Source of the DNA: Tetrastigma voinierianum
Lineage: Eukaryota > Streptophyta > Magnoliopsida > Vitales > Vitaceae
Reading direction: 5' to 3'
Length of the DNA: 64,000 nt
Assembly (NCBI GenBank): GCA_016808115.1
Contig: JAEQBH010002966.1
Coordinates: 434,001-498,000, forward strand
The notes below the pieces were generated by a model. The model was not told the DNA's origin. It ran no database searches and saw nothing but the letters and a program-made list of their open reading frames with translations. This document shows, one piece after another, positions 46,160 to 59,500 of the stretch (the stretch's first letter is position 1; each line of letters starts with the position of its first letter). The translations under genes were made by a program, and so were the position numbers.

Positions 46160-48466
46160 CGTAAAACTTATAACAGTTTCCAAAAAATTAGGCAAACACT
46201 GAACTTGTCAAAGACAGGAAGTAAAGTTGAAAACCTACAAGTTTTCTAGATCTATGATGACAAAACGAACCTCATCATTGGGTTCTTCATGCGAAATTTA
46301 GTTGACAAGGCGAATTTCGTTGAATTCCGTGATAGTCGGAATTTTACGTTTTTCGAGACAGCAAGGTGTCTAGCTACACATGGCGAACCATGTGGCTTAC
46401 ACATGGCAATCCATGTGTCACAATGCATGGCAAAGGGGCTCATGCATGTAGGACACATGGTGTCATATGTGTGACACATGGCATGCCATGTTAAATACAT
46501 GCATGGCACATTTGAAGCTGCTATAAATATGGTGTGGGGAGTGAAACCAGAGAACTGGAAAGTAGTAAGAAGGAAAAGGAAGGAAATTAAAAAGGAAAAG
46601 AAAGGAAAGAAAGAGAGGAAAAGAAAGAGAGAGAGAGAAGGAGTAGGGGAAAAAGGTAAGAGAGAAAGAAGGAGAAAAGGAAAGTTGTGTCTCGATGGTC
46701 GTAACTCGCCGTACCAAGCAGACTCGGTGGATATTCACGAGGGTCAAAGCATCCAAGAGTAGGGATTCTTCCACACCGTTTCTTTCATCATTCAGTATTG
46801 TTCGGTTTTTAGGACTAATACAGCCATGTTTATGGCATGTTTTGTGGTATTGATTGTAATGAGGCTCTGATAATGCCTCAATTGAGACTTGTAGTCGGGC
46901 CTAAAGGTCGCCCTAATCCACTGGGGTTGAAAACGGCGCATGAGTCGCCAAAATGTTCCGCAACCCCGTGCACACCATTGCGTGGATTGGACAATAGGTA
47001 GCTCTTCAAGTAAAGCCTCCAAACTTTGACTAATTAGAGTCTTTCTTTCTTTGCTGGCACCCCATTCACGCTTCGGGACTCTATGAAAAGCTCTTAGAGT
47101 CTAAAATCTGCCATATGACAAAGTTGATAAAGATTGTGCCTTCCAGATTTATTGCATTTCTGATTTAACACTAAAGTGTATTTTAATCGCATAACATGAC
47201 ATGCTTGTTGATGAAAATGTTGATATGTATTAATATATTGACATGTGAGCGAATTGTATGTGCAACATGCATGTTGTAGGATATTTCAGGATATGTTATG
47301 TCGTGAATTTAGCTTAGAGAATACAATGTTTCACATCGATTCAAGTAATGATTATTCGTGATGTTGATATATGCTAGATAATTTTGACATGAATGAATTA
47401 ATGTAGGGAAATTATATGTATGTTTGATATAATTGCCCAGATGCATTGATGATAGCGCATGTTTAATAAAATTGTCCGATATAACATTCGTACATTATAT
47501 ATGTGACATGGCAATAAAATAATAATAATGGCATATTGTACATTGCATATGCATCGTGACATCGTATTAACAGTGAGGGCGGTTAATGAATCGACACTAC
47601 ATTTGGTGTTTGATTGATGGGTTTCTGAAGGATGGAAATAAACGCTCCGTAGTCGCACGATTGATTAAAATGGTAAAGAAAATATGTGCTCAATAGCAAG
47701 AAGGGAAGGATCCTCCTTGGGTGAAACCCGCCACCATTATGGCCTATAGAGAGATCTGCCGGTGAGTGTCGTAAAGTTTCGTCTGGCTTCATGGAGCCCG
47801 TGGTAAGACATCAAAAAAAAACAAAAAACCACTAAATGGTTTTGGGAATATAAACAGATCATTATGAGTAAATGATCCAAAATATTTTGGTTTATAAAAC
47901 AAATGAAATTTTGTTTTGAAATGATCAGCTTGATCGTCATCGTGACGATAGCTTTTCACATGCCCAAGCTTTGTGAGAGAGAGCCTGTGAGACCTGGGGC
48001 TTATAATGATAGAGCTGCATCCGTCATGGGCACGGTTAGGACTCATGAATTGCTGGTGGCACTACTGCTGAATGATCAGAAACAAGAGTGATACTGTATG
48101 TATCGTAGGTAGATCCAACTTCTAAGGAGGCCTCTTAATAGGCGCTGCCTCACCCCCTTTCATGAGAAAAATATTTCATGTAAGTGACAAACACTATGAT
48201 GGCGCCATCCAAGGTCGTGATTGTGAAGAAGGCCATATGTGGTCTTGATATTCATTTTGTAAAATATATCAGAACAAAATAAGGTTATTATATAGATTTT
48301 GCATCAAAGTGTTAGATAAACCCATGGAATTTATTGTGAGATGAAGCCTTGAAGTAATATCTTGAGATGTTGAAAGTGCCCGTAAGAATCTTATCATACG
48401 ATCAATGAATGACACTATAGTATTACATATTGAGAGGTACACCCATATTTCTAGAGTTAACTGTCA
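46160..48466 (+). repeat. Solo LTR 1 (Ty3 chromovirus-like family), TSD ACAAC
   Basis: Shares start (xGTAAAAC), a 'ttttctagatct' block ~90 bases in, CACATGGC subrepeats, a TATAAAT box (46522), a purine tract (46558-46684) and following sequence with solo LTRs 2 and 3. It is flanked by ACAAC on both sides (46155-46159, 48467-48471), and the target is the MULE transposase. Length 2.3 kb. Beyond ~47580 it has diverged from the others, so the right edge depends on the TSD and the split MULE frame. Confidence 0.7.
46370..46515 (+). repeat. CACATGGC subrepeats upstream of the TATA box in solo LTR 1
   Basis: CACATGG or CCATGTG occur about every 15-30 bases ('acacatggcgaaccatgtgg', 'acacatggcaatccatgtgt'), so units are also inverted. 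The same motif occurs at 52634-52740 in solo LTR 2, and single copies occur in solo LTR 3 (~56866). Confidence 0.75.
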
Positions 48467-49376
48467 ACAACTGACCTCCTGTTTTAGGGTTACAAATAAA
48501 TATCTTGAAACTTTAATCCAAACCTTAAACTCAGATGGCATAAGATCAGTTCGGTTAGACATCCATTAGTCTTTTCTCCCTTCACATGAAACAAGTCTTT
48601 CATCAAGGCTGAGTGCAAAGTCAAACAACTAGCTTCAATCAATGTCATTATAACTAATTAATTAGAAATCACTATCACCATTACAATCTTCATTCATCCC
48701 TCCTTCCTAACTTCTTCTATCTTCCTGCTCCTTCATCCGTATAATAAGTTTGTCTCCATCCTCCCACTCATTATCCCTCCATTCCTCATTTTCACCCCAT
48801 ATTATCTTTCTATCACATTATTATCTTCCCCCTTCCATTTTCCTTTTCAAGAGATGCTTTCTTTTCCACTGCTTCCTCTTCTATTGTTTTAACTCTTTTA
48901 CGTAGGTTTCATATAGTCACTTATGATGCCAATATTTTTATAGCTGCTTCAATTATAGCCATCTGCTTATCAGCTTCTGCATAAAGTCGATAATGGATCA
49001 GCTTTAATAGGAAACCATATTAGTCATATTAACACTGCATCCATATTTTATATAGATTCATAGACATATGTCAATAGGTATCCCTCAATGCATTCAATAA
49101 ATACAATTCATTAAATATCACCATCCTCACCCGCCAACAATATGACCAACATCAATGTCACTTGCAAAAATAAGTCTCCCAATAAAGTCATCCCCATTTT
49201 GGGGGTGGTAATACTATTCAAACCAGATAATCTCAACTTCAGCCCAAAAGAAGATTACTTGGTTCCAAATCAATTATGTTCATGTATCCGATATTGGCTG
49301 ACTGGAGAGAGGTTTAAACCCCATTATAACAAACTTCCAACTAGATGTGGAGAAGTTCATTATAAACAGCAATCAT
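48467..49376 (-). pseudogene. MULE transposase N-terminal region relic
   Basis: The - strand shows a start-like ATG at 49376, 'LEVCYNGV' (~49345), 'NIIDLEPSNLLLG' (~49275), 'LNELYLLNA' (~49110) and 'YRLYAEADKQMAIIEAAIKI' (~48985-48925), then acidic residues ('GDSDF', 'LISYNDID' at ~48670-48640). This is the variable N-terminal part before the MuDR domain. Frames shift repeatedly, and the order relative to the other pieces is correct only if solo LTR 1 is removed. Confidence 0.55.
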
Positions 49377-49400
49377 TGTCATGACCTATTACATGTTAAA

Positions 49401-51388
49401 AAACCAGCAGAATTAAGTACAAACAGAAATATGGACCAAAACATATGCAAGAGCTTTAATGTTTAATTGTTGATTAAGAACACAACTTAGTCTAAGGTAC
49501 TATACTAGATATGCGACCATAATGAATGAATACTATAAAGAATACATGAATAAATATGAAAGATCATTTATTGAAGATTCAAGCAAATGAGACGGAATAA
49601 ACTAGAAAACATACTCGCATACCAGAACAAAATCCGGGCATTATGGAATAAGATGAAAGATCTCGAAACCTCAAGTATGAATAATACAACCCGTAAACAT
49701 CCCTTAAACATTGTTATGAGGGACAAACATAAATCATGTGCACCTTGTTACATATGAAGTTTGAAATAATAAGAATTCGACTTATAGAGCATCGAGATCG
49801 ATACAAACTTGAAGAAAGGAAGTTGTACTGCAAATGGATGATAGAAAACTAAGAGCAAAGAAGGTGAAGGCATGGTCGATTCCAGAGTAAGAGCTTGTTG
49901 TCTAACAAGTGGCAACACGCTTCCACACAAAAATCTCAACAGCTTTACAGCCAACAAGGGGAGAGCAAATCAAATACATTATTATATATCCTTATGAAAA
50001 CCTTGATATAAGTTCATCACTCGCGACAAGGAGCCCAACCAAAATATTCGGAAATCAACCATGAAATTATTTCACAATTTTTTTGAAGATTTTATCAATC
50101 AATGATATATTAATCGTTAAGACAGACGAAATCCAATCGCATACACCATATTAGGGTAAATCAAGCGGCGATTCCTCGATATAAGAAACCAAAGGACCAC
50201 AAACATCGAAAAGAGTCGTAGAAGAACTAATCCTCGCCATACACCCAGCAAAGCACCCAAAAGTCTCACAAAGCTTGATTGTTCGTAAGTTTCTTTGCCG
50301 CGTTATACGCCGTGATTCTCAAAGCAAACCAAGCTAGAAAGAGGCGAATCCATCAGAAATCAGCCTTATATTTGAAATTGTAGCCTATAAAACCGGGAAA
50401 TAAGTCGAAGTGTCTGAAACAAAGCTGATATCAAAATTTATTTGTTTTGAAACATGTTTATCAAAACTAAAACTAGTTTGTGGAGGAACATTCTTAAAAC
50501 AAAAACAACAGATTTGAGATTCTAAACAATTTTGATTTTACTTTCCCCGCTTTCTCATTTTCCTTAATTTCTAGAATCAATGATAACTTGGGTCATCCAT
50601 CTTCAATGGTCTCAGAAAAGTCAAAGCCTCAAAACAAAAGCGCATCTATGTGTTTATGTGCAGTAGATTCCAGTTTCGTCAAAGAAAACTAATTGGAATA
50701 TTGGCCAGTATTAAGGATCAATCTATGCTAATATGAGGGATTTGGTTCTAATAAATAGAAAATAAAAATGGGCAATTATGCGAGGGGGCTCAGGGTCCCA
50801 TATTTAACTGAATGATCACAGCAACCAAGGCCAAAAGCCCAGTTCATGATATCCAAAAACAACTTTACATGAAAATCAAAATACCAACAACAATTGGTTC
50901 CAGAATCTTACACGTGTCCACCCAGCCCCTTTCCCCAAGGCCCCAACCAACACAGTCGCATTGCATCTAAATGTTCTTGTTGTGTTTATAGAAATAAATT
51001 TTTCATCATCTTAATAATATAAATAATTTCAAAAATTACCATATTTTTAATATTTAGTTTTATTTTTATTAAATAATTTATAAATTTGAAAATCTACTTA
51101 ATAAAATGCTTTATTTTGGGGCCTTTTTGTTTACTCAATATTATATAGTTTTTAATTATAGTTTTATTTTGTGTGATTAAGGCATTAAATAATTGATTTC
51201 AATATATAAATATTCACTTGTAACAATTAATGATTTAACAAATATATAAGCAATACGAATATTTTAAATATAAAATATTCTAATGAGGTATAAAAAAATT
51301 CTATTTATAATAATTTTTATTTATAATGTTCATATATGACTATTTTATATTTCTTATACAAATTTTATAAAATTAAATATATAGAGAG

Positions 51389-51419
<31 letters not shown>

Positions 51420-51773
51420 TATGGGTTTTGAAATTATTTTTTCAGATAAAGTTATTATCAAATAATAATTATCTTCTTCAATTTATTTAAATTTTTTTAT
51501 AAGAACTAATTAGAGTATTTACTTTTAAAATTATAGTTAAAAATGGGAAAAATTATAAGTAACAATATTACAACTTAATAGTAATAATCAATTAGTAAAC
51601 AATATTTAAAGTTTGAATATTAAATATAAAAATTAAAAACAAATTAAACGTAAAATTAGAATAAATAAAAATTATAAATATATAATAAATTCAATAATAC
51701 AGAACAACAGACATATAATAGATAGAAAATATATTTGTGTTCATTATTTCATTTTTTTTTCTAAATCATAACA
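49401..51773. other. Non-coding DNA right of the MULE coding region, strongly AT-rich from 51000
   Basis: No gene recognised. The MULE 5' leader may reach ~50400. 51380-51420 is a (TA)n(GA)n microsatellite. 51000-51730 is very AT-rich. Confidence 0.5.
51390..51420. repeat. (TA)n(GA)n microsatellite
   Basis: A run of TA dinucleotides passes directly into GA dinucleotides. Confidence 0.9.
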
Positions 51774-52411
51774 ATGAAACACATGCATATGCTCAAATTT
51801 AGTGTGAGATATAGGGGATTTGTTATATTGCACAGCAGTGTTTTCTACCCATTAACTCGTACAAAACATACGACCTGTTATAAATATGCGCACAAGCGCA
51901 TTATTTTTTCGAGTAGATTTCACTACTTAAAATCAAATGATTTTTTCTCTAATTGAATGATAGAAGATGGTATAAGAGTCGTTGTGATCCCTTAAGAATC
52001 ATTTATGAAAGTGATTTACCCCCATACATATTCATTTATAAACTACTTTAAATTTATGAACTATGGAAAATAGGATTTCTAAGCCATTTTTTTATACTAT
52101 AAAAATGAAACATGTCTATGCTCACATTAGCATCGACTCTTGATGAGATTTGTTACTATATGAAGGTATTTATACTAATTGTACAAGGTATATGAATCAA
52201 GTATACAAAGGGTATATAAGTTTAATTTTCTTCTTAATTTATTCCAATTGAGTTTTAAAACCCAAATGATTACTTCCTTAATCCAAGGATGTCATCATTC
52301 TTTCTCTAATTATTATTTCGATTCACAATCGTCTTATATTTTTTTTATCTTACATACAGAATATATTTTTATAAACTACTTTAATAATAATTTATGAAAA
52401 ATATATATTTT
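51774..52411 (+). repeat. Two units of a ~331-bp tandem repeat
   Basis: Units start at 'atgaaac' 51774 and 52105. Shared blocks: 'gagatttgtta' / 'gggatttgttat', 'ataaactactttaaatttatga' near 52038 and 'ataaactactttaataataa' near 52372. A third unit follows solo LTR 2 at ~54998. Confidence 0.65.
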
Positions 52412-54960
52412 TGTAAAACCCGTGAAAATTTTAAATTTGAATTTTTCAGATAAAAAGGGGGCAAAACGTAGTTTATCTATTAGTCAGAGAAAAGTTTGGA
52501 TTTTCTAGATCTCGATGTATAAACTATGATTGCACCGTTGGAATCATCTCACTTAAATCTAGCTATCAAATCTAATTTCGAATCAAGATAGTCGACTCTC
52601 CACGTATTTTGAGAAAAATCCAGTGTTCAAGCACACATGGCGAAATACTGTTGATGACACATGGCAAACCAGGTGTGACATATGTGGCAAGCCATGTGCC
52701 ACAATGCATGGGGTAAAGGCATGTATGTGGATACATGGTATTGCTGCATGTGCTCATCTGTGTATGACCTATAGGGGTTCAAATTCGGTTTGTGGAGGCT
52801 CGACTTGGGTGCGTAGGTGCCGACGGGAGAAGGAGGAGGAAGGGGAAAGAGAAGGGGAGGAAAGAGAAGAAGAGAGAGAAAGGGAGGAAGGAAAGGAGAA
52901 AGGGAGAGGAAAGAAAGAAAGGAGAGAAGAAAGAGGAAAAAGAAAGGAAGAGAGGGGAAAGGAAAGAGGAAAAGGAGGGAGTGTTGCGGTGGCTTGGACC
53001 GGAAGGCGAAGAAAGAACAGCTGCGCTACAAGAGGTAGGTTTCCTCCTACTCTGGTTATTTTACGCTTAGGGGCCGTGTAATGGCCTACGGGTTTCGTTC
53101 GATTTTCCGGGCGAATTTATATATTGTGTGGTTTGTTTGTGATTGTGTGATGGTCAAAGACCGATTTCATAGGGTTTTGGGATTGTCCGAAACAAAACAT
53201 TGTGTTTCGGGATAGCAAAATCCCGAGCATAATGGCAAACAGGGGTGTGCCTAAATTTCCGCACACCCTTGTGAATTGGCCGTGTCAACTTTGGACGGCC
53301 CATGCTTTCGTCGAACTTCGATTCGGCGTGTTGCTTGGCTATGGAAACCTCGTTGAGTCTAGAATTTAATACGATAAAGTTCTCGGCCAAAATGTAAGTT
53401 TGAACACATTGGGAATTTGAGTCATGGATAGTTGAGAATGGTCTAGTTACGGTTTTACGAAACCTGTTTGAGCAAGTTTGTAGCCCCGAAATACTTAGGG
53501 CGCATGTGGCTTGAGTAGGGAATCGCGTGTTGGATGTTTTGTGTGGTATTTACAAAAAAACTGGACTTTATGAACTAAGTCCAGATTATTTCCGAGGCCA
53601 AGCACGACCGGATTTATGGCCGGGAATGGCTAATGTGTGTTATTGTCATAAATTGAATAACATGCTGAATATGTGAAATTATGTGATATATGTGTGATAA
53701 AGATGGAAATAATTATATGCATTGGGTTGTATGACTAACATACTATGTCTCATTTGAGGAATAAGAATTATGGCATTACTTGCCTAAGTAATGGTTAGAT
53801 TATTTTAATACATGCTTGAATGATGTGTTGACATGAATAGGGCTGAGATAATGATAGAAAAGTTGTAGTGCATGCTTATGTGATGTGCGATTTGAATATG
53901 TGGAATATTAAGTAATTTGCATGTATATTGACTCTATAATGTTGTGTGCATTAGACATGAGTGTTCATAGCACACATAGTGTACGGCGTCGAATGTATGT
54001 AAGTCTTACATCGTTGGTCGTAGGTTTTGAGTGCGATGGCACAAATTGCATTACGTGGTGTGCGGTAACACCACATTACACATGAGAGTGTGTATAGTGC
54101 GATTGTACTTGCGTTTGGTGAATCGTGTGGGCTTAGGAATTGGACGAGTCAGTTGGGTTCACAGTGTTAAACGAAAATGGAAAATGAAATGCCTTCGGGC
54201 GTGGCAAGTAGGGGATAGACCCCCTCGGGTGAAAAGCACGAAAACACAGTTCAACAGTATCCACGGTGAAAGCCCAAAATATCGGAGGTGTAAGAAACCC
54301 ACGGTGAGACCTCGAAAAGTTCTGTTGCCCAAAAAGACACGAAACGATTAAATAAATATCATATAGACTACGGGTTGTGAGATGGGAGTCGGGACTAACT
54401 CGGTATTGATTTCCCATTAGCACTTGCATTGGGTGGTGGGTCGAAGGTTGACCCGGTACTTAGGGCATGTAGAGTGTCGTCTCATACATGCATATAGATT
54501 TTTTCCATGATAGGAGACGAAACATGTATCTCGCGCGGATTGGTTGTTGGTTGGTAATGAAATTATCGTTTGCATGTGCACCTAAGGTAGAATAGCCCTT
54601 ATAGGATTTATCTCTCTTGTGCGTTAGCCTAATACCGTCGTGGGACCGCTTTAGTGCGGGACCAGTGCGACGGGGCGAAGAAGCGCTCAGCAGAATTCGG
54701 GATTATGACGGGCGGATTTGTGGCCTTGATTCTTATTTTATGTATATATTCGAGCAATTAGTTTTAATATATGTTTTGTATTAAGAGTGATGTAATAACT
54801 CTTGGATGCATAGAAATGTATGGTCTTGTAACCATATGGACGAGTATGGATGATAAGCCTATTGGGTCATTTACTCAAGTATGGGTCTCATGATATAGAG
54901 CGCTGGAGTTTCCATGAGTTGACGGTGGTAAACGGAGATTTGGGTTTTTAGGGTGTCACA
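52412..54960 (+). repeat. Solo LTR 2 (Ty3 chromovirus-like family), TSD ATTTT
   Basis: Starts TGTAAAACCCG and ends GGGTGTCACA; ATTTT flanks both sides (52407-52411, 54961-54965). The TGTAA-ACCC...GGGTGTNACA ends resemble LTRs of the Tekay/Del chromovirus lineage. It contains CACATGGC subrepeats and a purine tract at 52828-52992. No internal region or second LTR adjoins it, so it arose by LTR-LTR recombination. The open frames at 52623-53081 are the purine tract, not genes. Confidence 0.85.
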
Positions 54961-56597
54961 ATTTTTGTCCTTTTTTTTATTTTTTATGAATGATAATAAT
55001 GAAAACATGTATATCTTTCATTTAAGTACCGGCGTATGAGATTTGTTATTATGTACAAGGTATTTACACTAATTGTACAAGGTATATGAACTAAATGTAC
55101 AAGCCTACACTTCTTCAAGGATTCTAGTTGGTTTTTGAAAACTTAAATGATTATTTCTTCAACTTAAGGATGAAGGACATTCCTTATAAATATTACGGTT
55201 GCGTTATTTCATATTCATAATATCTTTTTATTTATAATATTTACAATTTTAATATTGTTGTTTTATTTTTATATTTTTTAAGTTTTTATAAATCTAAATT
55301 TATTTTAAAAGTATTAGAAGATTTTATTCATCGGTTTTTTAAACTAGTTATAAATAAAAATAAAAATAATATTTAAATATATTAACTATCTTCAATTTTA
55401 TTTAATAAAAATAATAATTATCATTTGAATATTTTTTTTATTATAATTATCATTTGAATATTAAAGTTTAATTACTATATATATAAGTTCAATATTTTTT
55501 AGTTCTTATTTTCATATTTATTAAATTACTTATTACTAAATGTGAATGTATTTATATATGAAAAGTCTTATTACATAAAACAAAAATCTACTAAAGAAAA
55601 TAATGAATAATAAATAAATAAAATTTTAAAAATAAAAAAATTTAAATTAAGTAAATTCAAAATTATATAATTAAAAATCTTAAAATTTAATTTATGGAAA
55701 AGCACAACAAAAAATCGTGAAGACTAAATGACAAAAAATAAAAATAAAAACAAAGAAGTAGTGTAGACTAATTGACAAACAAAATGCTTTGAGGGGCCGG
55801 GGGTGAAGGCTGGGGTTGGGGGTTTATTTGGGCGCGTGGGGTGTAGGGTGAGGAGATGAGCTTTTTTGTCTCATCAAAATAAATATCCTTAAACTTTTTT
55901 TTTTTTTTGAATAAAAAATAATCCTTAAACTTAATTGTGAAATTCTTTATAAAATAAGGGGTTTCATTGACCCTAAAACATAATTACCCTAAATAAAAAA
56001 TATAATGTTTATTTGTAACATCATTTATTTAATTGTTCTTTTTGCTATTTTCACTTGTACTTTAAGAGTTATTTTACTATTTAAAGTATAGTCATAATTA
56101 AAAATATATACTAAACATAAAATTAAAATTTGTGAACATATTTAAAACAATTTAAAAGTATTTCAGGTTTTCAAATAATTTATTTCTATAAAAAATCAAA
56201 AACAATTGAAAAAAATTTGTTGTAATATTTTTTTATTCTAAGAATTTGTTTTCCAAAACTATTCATTAGAATTATCATAATTTTGATACGATGAGAAAGT
56301 CTTCTAATGATATCATAATTAAAATTTTCTCTATATCTAAAATCATGATCGAGCAAGGAGAGGTAATTTTTTGTCATTCTTGAAATCACCAATTTTCATT
56401 TATTTCTATCAAACTATTTTTTGATAAAGTCGTTATTTCACATAAATCTAGGTTTTATGACCTTTACATAAAACATTAGGTTTTTATAAAATGCATCATA
56501 ACAAATTTGGTCATCATTGTAATTTGAATATAAGTAATATGATCATGAAATTTTTTGAAAAGAAATAATTTTATTGATTTAAATTAGCAATAAATAC
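54961..56597. other. AT-rich spacer between solo LTRs 2 and 3
   Basis: 54998-55210 is the third unit of the ~331-bp repeat ('ttacactaattgtacaaggt' matches 52176-52195). 55250-55780 is very AT-rich. 55793-55849 is a G-rich block. 55880-56597 is AT-rich without recognised features. Confidence 0.55.
55793..55849 (+). other. G-rich block with G-quadruplex potential
   Basis: Seven or more G-runs of three to five occur in 57 bases ('ggggccgggggtgaaggctg', 'gggttgggggtttatttggg'), inside a region otherwise over 75 percent AT by eye. Confidence 0.6.
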
Positions 56598-59500
56598 TAT
56601 AAAACCCGAAAAAAAAATCAATTTTTAAAAATACAGCAAAAAACGGTAATTGTCGTAATAAATCTGAGTTGTAAGCGCGAAATTTTCTAGATCTTGAATG
56701 ACAAAGCGAACCGCGTTGGAGATAAATCTGCATTAAATCTAGTTACGGTCGAATTTCATGAATTTCAAGGCGATCGAATTTTCACGTTTTCGGTATCGGG
56801 TGTCGGATGACCTGAGGAGTGGTGTCACATGCGTGGCTGCTTGGCGTGATAGCTTGTGAGGGTGCACATGGCATGAGTAATGTGGTGTTTTGATGCCGGC
56901 AATGCGTGTCCAGTGTGACCTTGGCCAGCGTAAATAAGTAAAAGGAAAATATTCAATTCCAATTCTTTACGTTAAGGCGTGTGTTATGTGGAGATAGAAA
57001 TTCAGCAAAGGGAAGTTTAAGGGGTGACCCATGGAGGTCATGTGTCATACCCCTAGAAAAAAGAAATCCAAATATTTGGATAAGATCAAAAAATAAGATA
57101 AAGAAAGAAAAAATGAGGAGGAGACATGTGGTAAGGAGGAAGGTGGAAGGAAATTTCCCACTTAATCAAGTTGGATGAGATTTGGTAGAAGAGAAGAAAA
57201 AATGAGGAAAAAAAAAGAAAAAAAAAAAAAGGAAAGTGGAGTGAGAAGCTCTATCTTCTTTCTAAGATTTACGGAGATTTGGTTGTCGGTTTCCGTCGGA
57301 GAAAGAGGCAAAGTTCATCTACGCGACGAGAGCTTCGTGTAGGTACAAGAATCTGGGGTTTTTGTCAAACTCCAAGAGGTGAGAGTTTATCTCCTACTTT
57401 AGTTATTTCTAGCCTAAATGTCATTTAATGGAATGAGTTTTCTTTGGGGCCATGAGTGGTGGTGCTGTTTAGTCCCAAAATTTTAGGACTGAATGTTGGA
57501 ATGTTTGGGATTTGTTTTTAGGCGTCAGGAACTAAATTTCAGGCATTATTGGATGACCGTGTTGTTTTTATGTGTTATTGTGGAAAAATGAATAACATGC
57601 TGGTTTATTAATGAAAAAACTCATGTTAATATAATAACATATGATGTATTGACGTGAGATACTTGATGGATGTGAATTATGTGTAGAAAATATAATTATC
57701 CATGATTCATTAATGTTGCATGTAGTACTCATCATGCATGTAACATGAATTGGCATGAATTGACATTCCGCATTTCATATGCACAGGGACATCGCGTGAA
57801 ATGGGTGTGAGTGCATGACATGATTTTTGAACAAATCTTATCGAAGGATGTCAAATAAATTATATCGGAGGGTTGTCCAATAAATTTTATCGGATGTCGA
57901 TAAATTATATCGATTTGTCCAGTATCTTATCGGAGGATGCCTGTGGTTATATCGGAGGTTTATCAGTGGTTTTGATATGGAATTGTCGATAAGTTTTTCA
58001 AAAACAAAAAATCTTTGGTGCAAAAAGCGATTTTAATACATGAAAATGCATATGTGAGGGAGTCGGCGAGGACTCGAGACATGGGGCATGGCATGTTGAC
58101 ATTCGAGTAAGAATGTGCATATTTTTACTTAAATGTCTGTGTGTTTGTCATTGCATGTGCACTTAGGTGGGGAATAGCCCTTGTAGTAGGAATTATCTTG
58201 GGCGTTTGCTTTCATGCCGTCGTAGAAAAATATTTTCCAATCTTTGAGATACAGGGATGAAATACATCCAAGATCTTAGATGTGAAAAAGGATCATATTA
58301 TGGCTTTGTCAGATTATGGCTTATTTGTGTATTTTGTAAAATTCTAGATATTTATCCAGTTTCTATTAAATTTTGGGTAGAAAACCCAGTTTCTATATAT
58401 GTAATGAGAAAGAGTTGTAATAAAACTCATTTTTTGTATGATTTATGCAGTTTGGTAACTATTTCCTAGGTTTCTAATGGTTTTTTTACGTGATCTGATG
58501 GGCTCTTGGGAAGGTTTGAAATGCGAGGAAATGCAGAACATCTTATTACTGCGTTGGCATATTGGGTTGCGACGAGGATTCTTGGTCGACGGAGATGTAA
58601 GGAAAGGCCTAAAGAGAGGCTATTGCATGTTGGAGTCCACGACAAAGGAATTCTGATCGCAGCGAGTTATTAATGCGGTTACGTGTCATGATAGGAATTC
58701 ATGTGTCGTGACATGGTTCTCATATTTTAAGCCATAGAAATTGTCGCAACATGACTTTCTTTGTTGCGACAGAGGTTTTAATTCTCTGTCGTGGCGATCA
58801 TGGCGTACGGAGTTTTCTTCTTGCTTGATCGGGGCGGTTAAGACAAGAGGTTGGGTGCGCTGACGAGTTTGTATCAGGCGAGGAATTTCATGTCATGTGG
58901 AGTATTTTAGGTTCTGGCGAGTTTGGTGAACCCGAGGTTGTTCTTGTCGCGATCTGGGTATTTTTATGCGACGATGTTTTTATGTTGTGACGAGTTCACG
59001 GCTAAGGCCATGGGGTTTCTTATCACGACGGTATATTTTGAGGTTGCGGCCAATGAACTTTGGCGAGATAAAAGGGTTTCATCTTCGTGACAAAGTATTT
59101 TATTAAGTGACATGGGTTTAGCGAGGCAGGAGCCTTGTGTTGCGACAAAGCAATTTGTGTCGTGATAGAGTTTGGTTGAGGCTAAGGAATTTTATGTCGC
59201 GATAGGATTTCATTGTGTGGTGTTGCGACAGAGTATTTTATGTCGTGACCCAATCGGCCAGGAATATGAGACTTCTTGTCGCAACAGAAGGGTTTTATGT
59301 CACGACAGAGTTTGGCCTAGCAAGGAGTTTTCTATCGCTACATAATGTTTTTATGTGGCAACAGAGTTGGCAATGGTGGAGAGGCTTTATGTCACGACAT
59401 AATATTTTATGTCGCGACAGAGTGTGGCCAAATGAAGAGGTTTTGTGTTGCGATAGAGCAATTCTATGTCTCGACATAGTTCGTCGGGCTAGGAAGATTT

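Larger units (their letters stand above)
38640..49400 (-). mobile_element. MuDR-like (MULE) DNA transposon, transposase on the - strand, split by two insertions
   Basis: Three transposase pieces in correct order on the - strand (49376-48467, 46159-45850, 42853-41640) are separated by a solo LTR (46160-48466) and repeat B (42846-45849). The left end at ~38640 ('accctgaactttcatgtgtt', 'tgcctgaactttgaaaatag') looks like the long terminal inverted repeat of plant MULEs. The right end was not found between 49400 and 51500. Autonomous MULEs of this type are several kb long, consistent with ~5.5 kb after removing the insertions. Confidence 0.7.

Noticed and set aside
46463..46774. Open frames on both strands (94 and 103 codons)
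   Set aside because: Purine tract and CACATGGC subrepeats of solo LTR 1; no protein motif.
52623..53081. 152-codon open frame and two overlapping ones, rich in Arg, Glu, Lys and Gly
   Set aside because: They coincide with the purine tract of solo LTR 2; three overlapping frames with no stops are expected in A/G-only sequence. The same block occurs in the other two solo LTRs.
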